From: SAR324 cluster bacterium JCVI-SC AAA005
GTDB lineage: Bacteria > SAR324 > NAC60-12
DNA length: 39,246 nt
Assembly: GCA_000224765.2 (NCBI GenBank)
Contig: AGAU01000113.1
Location: 1 to 39,246, forward strand
Direction of reading: 5' to 3'
Shown here: positions 34,058 through 39,246 of the stretch, in pieces
Position numbering within the stretch: position 1 is the stretch's first letter
How the letters are laid out: the number at the start of each line of letters is the position of its first letter
Notes under the pieces: generated by a model
What the model saw: the letters and a program-made list of their open reading frames with translations, nothing else
The model's database searches: none
What the model was told of the DNA's origin: nothing
Made by a program: the position numbers and the translations under genes

Positions 34058-34819
34058 TCACCATAATACAGGATTCTGGAGTACCCCTGCGATCCCTTCT
34101 GCAGCCACTTCTAGTAGTAGTTCTCCCTTGGCTACAGTTGCCACAGAGGGATTCCCGATCACACCGTTTGCTGACACCTCCTTGAAAGAAACCCAACGTG
34201 AAACCCCAGATCCATAGAAGGGAGTATCTGGTGGTCCGTCAGCCTGAGACAGTCTGGCCTGATCTACCAACTCGGGTTCCAAGGCCAGCATCATCGAAGT
34301 TTCCGCTTCTCCAGCGTGACGCACATTTTGCTGGACTTCAAGGATCTCCGCAAACTTCTCAGCAACCTCTGGTAGTGTCCAATAGGTTCCAGAAACCACT
34401 CTCAAACCATCCAGCTCTTTCACCAACTCCGAACAGATCACGTTCAGAGCAGCAATGTTTCCACCATGGCCATTGAGAAGGAAGATTCGTTGAAAACCAT
34501 GATGACTAATGGAGCGACAAAGATTCTTCAACAGTGCATGAAAGGTCTCAAAATCGAGGGTTAGCGTCCCACAAAAGTCCATATGATGTTCGGCAAGACC
34601 GCACCAAACAGTCGGGGTAACCAATATTGGCTGATGTGTGCAAACTTTCATCGCAGCCCGGCGGGCCACCTCTGTTGCTAGTAAGGCATCTACCTTGACA
34701 GGGAGATGTGGTCCATGTTGCTCCATCGAGCCAACCGGAACAACTACGATAGCATTTACAACTGCCAGAGATTTCAATTGAGGAGACCTTAATTGCTCCC
34801 AATGAATTTGCTCTTTCAT
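34058..34819 (-). CDS. Creatininase-family amidohydrolase
   Basis: A 253-residue metal-dependent hydrolase with the family metal-site motifs. These are VVVPVGSMEQHGPHLPVKVD (Glu and His in E-Q-H-G-P-H-L-P), LLNGHGGNIAAL, and RHAGEAETSMMLAL with His and Glu near residues 168-174. Members hydrolyse creatinine, formylpyrroles, guanidino or lactam compounds, or act in cofactor maturation; the substrate here is open. GAGGAAG lies six bases before the ATG at 34819. It is first in a two-gene operon with the SOUL lipoprotein and is divergent from the sugar importer operon. Confidence 0.9.
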   Translation of the reverse strand: MKEQIHWEQLRSPQLKSLAVVNAIVVVPVGSMEQHGPHLPVKVDALLATEVARRAAMKVCTHQPILVTPTVWCGLAEHHMDFCGTLTLDFETFHALLKNLCRSISHHGFQRIFLLNGHGGNIAALNVICSELVKELDGLRVVSGTYWTLPEVAEKFAEILEVQQNVRHAGEAETSMMLALEPELVDQARLSQADGPPDTPFYGSGVSRWVSFKEVSANGVIGNPSVATVAKGELLLEVAAEGIAGVLQNPVLW

Positions 34820-34923
34820 TATTTACTTCCTCAAAACGTTCGATTAAAGATTAGTGAAGACAACAACCATTTTGCGACATTTTCTGACAAACGCCAATCA
34901 CTTCGAAGAAATCCGTTTTTTGA

Positions 34924-34952
34924 TTGACACCAAGTAGTTCTCTGGTTATACC
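34924..34952 (+). promoter_or_regulatory. Candidate promoter of the sugar importer operon
   Basis: A perfect -35 TTGACA at 34924-34929 is followed after 17 bases by TATACC at 34947-34952 (four of six to the -10 consensus). It lies about 200 bases before the binding-protein ATG, leaving a long leader that contains a GC-rich hairpin at 35107-35122 (GGGGA/TCCCC, loop AGCTGC). Confidence 0.4.
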
Positions 34953-35153
34953 TCCCTCCACTCACTATCCTGTAAGCTATTTCGGTAAAGCCAAATTATT
35001 TATTTTGTAATTCCACTGACAGCTGGCTGCAGAAATGTGAATGGGACTCTAAGGAGAGAAATACATTTCAATGAAAGCCTGATTTACAAAGAAAGTGAGC
35101 CTTTCGGGGGAAGCTGCTCCCCAAGTTTTCATACTCTTTACAAGGATAAGATC

Positions 35154-36431
35154 ATGATGAAGAAATGGTTGACGATTGCTGCGCTTGCCTTGGTCGGTTG
35201 GGCAGCTCCCATGCCTGCTCAAGCTACCGATGTAGAATTAACTGGCTGGCCCTATCAAGTTGACGTGGTCCGTGAAAATCTCGAGCGCTTCTCTAGCCAG
35301 TCCGGCTTGAGCGCAACCTTCAATCCCTTCCCAAGCAACGAATATCACACCAAGATGGTCTCGAGTTTTGCCTCTGGAACCAACTTTGATGTGGTCTATG
35401 TGCGCGATAGCTTCTTAGCTGAATGGGCTGCAGCCGGCTGGATTGTTCCACTGACTGGCCTCCCCGGGGTAGATGAATACATGTCAGATCTGCCTCAAGG
35501 GATCATTGATCAGATGTCTTTTGAAGGTGAAGTTTACGGACTGCCCTACTACTCAGGAAATTCTGTATTTGTCTATAATGACCGTTTGATGAAACAGGCA
35601 GGGTTGAACGCTCCGGCTAGTACGTGGAACGAGCTAATGAAACAAGCTCAGACCATGAAAGATAAGGGTGTTATGGCAAGTCCCATTGTGATCGGGCTGG
35701 CAGCAAACGAAAATTCAATTTTGCGAACTTTGGAAATTGTTGCAGCAGGATTTGGCGGGCGCTTCTTCAATGACCAGTTGGAACCTGTCTTTCAAGAACC
35801 CAACAGTGGGGCCCGCAAAGCTTTAGCCTGGATTGCTGACGGTATCGAGAGTGGTCTCATTAACCAAGCTTCAATGAGTCAAGGAGATGGCGAAATCGAT
35901 CAGTTCATGCGCTCTGGTACTGCAGCGTTTAGTCTTGTAACTGACTATGAGATGAAAGTGCTCAACGACTCTGAGCAATCGAATGAAGCAGGCAATATTA
36001 TGAACTCCCTGGTTCCTGGTTCTAGCGATGCCACCAGCGGCACCATTGGCTACGTACGCCTATATTCGATCACATCGGAGGCGAACAAAACTCGGGCCTG
36101 GGAACTGGTTAAGTTTTTAGGTGGTAAGGACGCAACAGGTGTCTATTATGTTCCAAAACGATGGGCCCTAGAGTTTGGTCTTGGCTTCTCTCCAGCTCCC
36201 CTTTACAAAGATGAGGACGTACGCAATTCCATTTCAGGTTGGATTGATCCCGATCTGCTCCAAGAACAAGCCAAGTACGCGATTAATCGTGGCTATCGCT
36301 TTGTTCCCTACTTCTCAGACTGGGAGATTGAAGCTTGGGCTGGTTTTCAGGAAATTATTAATGGTGGAGATGCTGATTCCATCCTCGAAGAGTTGGCTGA
36401 GAACTGGAACGAGTTGAAGTCGGAATACTGA
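35154..36431 (+). CDS. Sugar ABC transporter substrate-binding protein (CUT1 type)
   Basis: A 425-residue periplasmic binding protein. Signal peptide MMKKWLTIAALALVGWAAPM...AQA precedes ATDVELTGWPYQVDVVRENL. The solute-binding family 1 pattern follows: NEYHTKMVSSFASGTNFDVV, AAGWIVPLTGL, VYGLPYYSGNSVFVYNDRLM, TWNELMKQAQTMKDKGV, SGTAAFSLVTDYEMK and a C-terminal helix ending ELAENWNELK. It delivers a sugar or oligosaccharide to the permeases encoded next. The frame extends 39 codons upstream, but AAGGA seven bases before the ATG at 35154 and the signal peptide fix the start. It is the first gene of the importer operon, and a hairpin follows its stop codon. No sugar can be named. Confidence 0.93.
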   Translation: MMKKWLTIAALALVGWAAPMPAQATDVELTGWPYQVDVVRENLERFSSQSGLSATFNPFPSNEYHTKMVSSFASGTNFDVVYVRDSFLAEWAAAGWIVPLTGLPGVDEYMSDLPQGIIDQMSFEGEVYGLPYYSGNSVFVYNDRLMKQAGLNAPASTWNELMKQAQTMKDKGVMASPIVIGLAANENSILRTLEIVAAGFGGRFFNDQLEPVFQEPNSGARKALAWIADGIESGLINQASMSQGDGEIDQFMRSGTAAFSLVTDYEMKVLNDSEQSNEAGNIMNSLVPGSSDATSGTIGYVRLYSITSEANKTRAWELVKFLGGKDATGVYYVPKRWALEFGLGFSPAPLYKDEDVRNSISGWIDPDLLQEQAKYAINRGYRFVPYFSDWEIEAWAGFQEIINGGDADSILEELAENWNELKSEY

Positions 36432-36469
36432 TTTTTCCAATTCCAACTTTGATTCTACATCAGCAATGG

Positions 36470-36490
36470 GGGCATTCGGGCAGAATGCCC
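36470..36490 (+). promoter_or_regulatory. Intercistronic hairpin after the binding-protein gene
   Basis: GGGCATTC (36470-36477) and GAATGCCC (36483-36490) pair perfectly around GGGCA. It lies 38 bases past the binding-protein stop and just before the ATG at 36499 of the first permease, and has no U-tract. Such hairpins in ABC operons can protect the upstream mRNA so that binding protein is made in excess over permease. Confidence 0.55.
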
Positions 36491-36498
36491 TATCTACA

Positions 36499-37392
36499 AT
36501 GACTAAAAATCCCTCCTCTGAAATTCCACAAGGAAGATTGGCTTTGATCTTCAGTGCTCCAGCGCTTCTGATCCTTGCTGTGACTGTTCTGGTCCCCTTA
36601 GCGTACGCCATCTATCTCAGCTTTCATCGCTACAACCTCAAGCGAGCTAAACGGCCGTTTGCAGGCTTCCGGAATTATGAAAAAATCCTGACAGATGACA
36701 AGTTTTGGGATTCCCTAGCAACGAGCTTTATTTTTGCGGTGAGTGCGGTTGCGGTGATCACCGTTGTTGCTTTCTTTCTGGCATTACTACTAAATCAAGA
36801 TTTCGCTGGCAGAGGTATTTTAAGAGCTCTTTTGTTAATCCCTTGGGCCATTCCTGATGTAGTAAATGCTTTGCTTTGGAAGTGGTTGCTGCATCCAGCT
36901 TTTGGAGTAATGAACGCTCTATTTCAAATGGGGGGCATCATCGATCAATATGTTGCTTGGTTGACAACAATGCCAAGCGCAATGATCTGGGTTATTATCG
37001 CCTACTCATGGAAGAACATCCCACTGGCCACACTACTAATTCTAGCGGGCTTACAAACGATCCCTAAAACACTTCTTGAAGCCGCAGAACTCGAAGGAGC
37101 AAATGCCTGGAAACGTACCCAATACATTACTTTGCCCCTACTTCGTCCAACCCTCACCGTTGTTCTGATTTTTGAAACTATTTTTGCACTTAAAGTATTC
37201 GACATTATTTATGTATTGACCTCAGGAGGACCGGGCAAGTCAACCACCGTTCTTGGTTGGAGTATTTACATCAACACATTCAAGAAGCTTGATTTTGGCA
37301 CTGGTAGCGCCCTAGCCATGATTCTAGGTTTATTGACTCTTTTCATAGCGATTGTCTTTTATGCATTTCTGGATCGCGGAGAAAAGCAGTGA
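36499..37392 (+). CDS. Sugar ABC transporter permease, MalF type
   Basis: This 297-residue inner-membrane protein has six predicted helices, beginning LALIFSAPALLILAVTVLVP. The cytoplasmic EAA loop that contacts the ATPase is LLEAAELEGANAWKRTQYIT, then LPLLRPTL. Near the end are TSGGPGKSTTVLGWSIYINT and the typical LDRGEKQ tail. It pairs with the MalG-type permease to form the channel of a CUT1 importer. I choose the ATG at 36499; an in-frame ATG at 36466 would place the hairpin inside the coding region and has no better ribosome site. Its stop overlaps the start of the next gene (GTGA). Confidence 0.92.
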   Translation: MTKNPSSEIPQGRLALIFSAPALLILAVTVLVPLAYAIYLSFHRYNLKRAKRPFAGFRNYEKILTDDKFWDSLATSFIFAVSAVAVITVVAFFLALLLNQDFAGRGILRALLLIPWAIPDVVNALLWKWLLHPAFGVMNALFQMGGIIDQYVAWLTTMPSAMIWVIIAYSWKNIPLATLLILAGLQTIPKTLLEAAELEGANAWKRTQYITLPLLRPTLTVVLIFETIFALKVFDIIYVLTSGGPGKSTTVLGWSIYINTFKKLDFGTGSALAMILGLLTLFIAIVFYAFLDRGEKQ

Positions 37393-38279
37393 AGCGTAAA
37401 AATTTAACCCGCTACATCCTACTCTATCTTGCTTCTGCACTTTTCTTGGTCGTTTTCATCGGCCCTTTCCTGTGGCTGGTAAGCTCCAGCCTCCAACTGG
37501 AACGTCAACTTGTCAAAGTACCTATTGTTTGGTTGCCCGATCCCCTAAGCTTAGCCAGCTACAAAGAAATTTTCATGGGGGCTTTTTTTGATGAGGCAGT
37601 AGTTTCTTCTCACAAGATTAGTTCTTCCTATCAGTCTAGAATTTATCTAGGCTCATTCCTCAACAGCGGAATCATTGCCTTCAGCGTCTCTTTCTTCAGT
37701 GTCGTCTTTGGAGCCTATGCAGCTTATCCTATAGCTCGCTTGAATTTCCGTGGTCGATATACCCTGCTCTTCTCAATCCTAGTTGTTCGTCTGGTACCCG
37801 CCTTGGCACTAGCGATTCCAATAGTGCTCTTCGCCAAAAAAATGGGGATGAATGATAACCTGGTGACACTGATTCTTATCAACATGTCATTCGTTTTACC
37901 CTACACGATCTGGTTGCTGCAAGCCTACTTCAAAACAATCCCTACGGAATTGGAAGACGCAGCTCGAATGGATGGTTGTAATCGCTTCCAGGTTGCCAAT
38001 AAAATAATTATTCCTCTCTCTATTCCAGGTCTAACTACTGCTGGCATCCTTGCCTTTCTCCTCTCATGGGGAGAGTTTCTCTTTGCCTTATTGATCACCG
38101 AGACCGAACAATCTTTCACCAGCACAGTAGTTGCCGCTATGTTTGCCAATGACGTTGATGTCAACTATGTTACCATCATCGCTGCTGGTGTGCTTGCAGT
38201 GATTCCCCCCGTAATCTTTGCGCTCTTCTTCCAAAAATACATCATCAGCGGTCTGCTTTCTGGAGCAGTGAAAAATTAA
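37389..38279 (+). CDS. Sugar ABC transporter permease, MalG type (copy 1)
   Basis: 296 residues starting at a GTG that overlaps the upstream stop by four bases (GTGA), with GGAG in front. Six helices are predicted, beginning RYILLYLASALFLVVFIGPF. The EAA loop is ELEDAARMDGCNRFQVANKI, then IPLSIPG, and the ending SGLLSGAVKN is typical of the family. The periplasmic region between helices 1 and 2 is longer than usual (GAFFDEAVVSSHKISSSYQS). It forms the channel with the MalF-type partner. A second copy follows immediately. No ATPase gene is inside the window. Confidence 0.93.
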   Translation: MKRKNLTRYILLYLASALFLVVFIGPFLWLVSSSLQLERQLVKVPIVWLPDPLSLASYKEIFMGAFFDEAVVSSHKISSSYQSRIYLGSFLNSGIIAFSVSFFSVVFGAYAAYPIARLNFRGRYTLLFSILVVRLVPALALAIPIVLFAKKMGMNDNLVTLILINMSFVLPYTIWLLQAYFKTIPTELEDAARMDGCNRFQVANKIIIPLSIPGLTTAGILAFLLSWGEFLFALLITETEQSFTSTVVAAMFANDVDVNYVTIIAAGVLAVIPPVIFALFFQKYIISGLLSGAVKN

Positions 38280-38440
38280 AATAACAATTTTGAAAAGCTA
38301 ATTCTGGCCAAGCATCAATTCCCAATGTGTGAAACAGTAGCCGAAGATTTCAAAGATTCATAGCAGGGATCCAATTCTGATGTAATCCTGATTGCAGCTT
38401 ACTTAGACAAGCTTAGCCAGCTAGAGTTGGGAGAAACGCT

Positions 38441-39246
38441 GTGAAGCGCAATCAGGTCATTCGCTACATTCTACTTTACCTTGCTTCTGCGCTTTTCCTA
38501 GCGATCTTTGTCGGTCCCTTCCTCTGGATGATTGGTGCGAGCTTACAACTTGAAAGACAGTTGGTGCAGGTTCCTGCCTCCTTTTGGCCAGATCCTGTGA
38601 GTCTGGCTAGTTACAAAGAAATTATTTACGGAGCCCTGTTTGATGAATCCTTTGTTTCTACCGAAGAAAATAGTTCCTCATACCAAGCCCGTATCTATCT
38701 TGCCTCCTTCCTAAACAGCGCAATCATCGCCTTAAGTGTTGCCTTTTTCAGTGTCGTCTTCGGGGCCTATGCCGCATACCCAATTGCGAGACTGAACTTC
38801 CACGGCAAACATGCTTTGCTCTTTTCAATCCTAGTTGTCAGACTCGTACCGGCCTTAGCCTTGGCTGTCCCGATTGTTCTATTTGCCAAGCAAATGGGGA
38901 TGCATGACAACTTAGTGACCTTGATTTTCATTAACATGTCTTTCGTTCTGCCCTACACGATCTGGCTGCTACAAGCCTACTTCAAAACTATTCCCAAAGA
39001 GTTGGAGGATGCAGCCCGCATGGATGGCTGCAATCGGTTCCAGATCGCCAACAAAATTATCATTCCTCTCTCAATTCCAGGTCTGACGACAGCAGCTATT
39101 CTGGCCTTTCTACTCTCTTGGGGTGAATTTCTTTTTGCTCTCTTGATCACCGAGACCGAGAAATCCTACACCAGCACCGTCGTCGCAGGAATGTTCGCCA
39201 CAGACCTCAATGTCAGCTATGCTACTATCATCGCAGCTGGGGTACT
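38441..39246 (+). CDS. Sugar ABC transporter permease, MalG type (copy 2, runs off window)
   Basis: A GTG at 38441 with GGGAG seven bases upstream opens a frame of 268 codons without a stop to the end of the window. It is a close paralogue of the preceding permease. By hand alignment without gaps, about 218 of 268 residues are identical (near 81%), including the whole EAA loop (ELEDAARMDGCNRFQIANKI). Differences cluster in the periplasmic loop (GALFDESFVSTEENSSSYQA) and the N-terminus. All conserved positions are kept, so it appears functional. The 161-base spacer from copy 1 holds no gene. The two copies may give alternative transporters with one MalF partner. Confidence 0.92.
   Translation, partial: MKRNQVIRYILLYLASALFLAIFVGPFLWMIGASLQLERQLVQVPASFWPDPVSLASYKEIIYGALFDESFVSTEENSSSYQARIYLASFLNSAIIALSVAFFSVVFGAYAAYPIARLNFHGKHALLFSILVVRLVPALALAVPIVLFAKQMGMHDNLVTLIFINMSFVLPYTIWLLQAYFKTIPKELEDAARMDGCNRFQIANKIIIPLSIPGLTTAAILAFLLSWGEFLFALLITETEKSYTSTVVAGMFATDLNVSYATIIAAGV

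Noticed and set aside
38280..38440. Short frame before permease copy 2 ending with GTGA overlap (SDVILIAAYLDKLSQLELG)
   Set aside because: About 26 codons without a start; the overlap with the GTG start is suggestive but not enough for a gene.
1..39246. CRISPR arrays, transposases, integrases, toxin-antitoxin or restriction genes
   Set aside because: Looked for on both strands; no regular repeat-spacer array and no recognisable family members. The pentapeptide-repeat genes are the only strong periodic signal and are coding.

Overview
The window looks like chromosomal DNA of a free-living Gram-negative bacterium. Signal peptides, a lipoprotein signal with a lipobox, periplasmic proteins, a sugar ABC importer with a periplasmic binding protein, and proteobacteria-type WrbA, LysR, pirin and glutathionyl-hydroquinone reductase genes all point that way. 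Base composition is moderate (mid-40s % GC by eye). No rRNA, intact tRNA, phylogenetic marker or replication gene is present, so the lineage cannot be fixed. A marine proteobacterial group of the SAR324/delta type is only a guess. 

Layout. 1-1.1 kb: end of a small gene of unknown family, an NTF2-like protein and a small membrane protein. 1.1-1.7 kb: non-coding, with a decayed 3' half of an initiator-tRNA-like sequence. 1.7-6.5 kb: SGNH esterase, LysR regulator and a divergent quinone/glutathione redox cluster (WrbA, glutathionyl-hydroquinone reductase, pirin). 7.2-9.0 kb: minus-strand run of an NTF2-like protein, a secreted pentapeptide-repeat protein, a small hypothetical protein and a uronate-dehydrogenase-like epimerase. 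9.6-11.6 kb: a fused Gfo/Idh/MocA plus aldo/keto reductase. 12.3-15.3 kb: TIGR03643-type protein, several gene fossils and a small minus-strand operon ending in a truncated DUF1349 protein. 15.5-17.5 kb: zinc alcohol dehydrogenase and a 3-hydroxyisobutyrate-dehydrogenase-type enzyme. 18.3-20.1 kb: second pentapeptide-repeat protein and a broken EamA transporter. 20.2-22.0 kb: gamma-glutamylcyclotransferase-like protein and a phosphotransferase. 22.7-25.5 kb: large 7TM hybrid sensor kinase, followed by four small proteins. 27.6-28.3 kb: third pentapeptide-repeat protein, then a GH32 fossil. 29.1-31.1 kb: divergent DUF4198 and HupE/UreJ-like genes whose start codons overlap. 31.5-33.3 kb: mostly decayed DNA including a fossil methyltransferase. 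33.4-34.8 kb: SOUL lipoprotein and creatininase-family hydrolase. 35.2 kb to the end: CUT1 sugar importer (binding protein, MalF-type and MalG-type permeases) with a second, tandem MalG-type copy running off the window.

The most striking general property is gene decay. At least eight stretches between the intact genes still read as recognisable or structured proteins but carry stops, frameshifts or truncations: a paralogue pair at 13.3-13.9 kb, the truncated DUF1349 gene, MFS, EamA, GH32, a SAM methyltransferase, and others weaker. The long apparent gaps are therefore largely fossil coding DNA. 

I did not find a defence system, CRISPR array, biosynthetic cluster or mobile element that would count as a new system. 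The observations most worth following are the tandem permease duplication, the overlapping divergent starts, the dehydrogenase-reductase fusion, the three Cys-capped secreted pentapeptide-repeat proteins, and the fossil gene pair that repeats the order of the intact pair at the window start.
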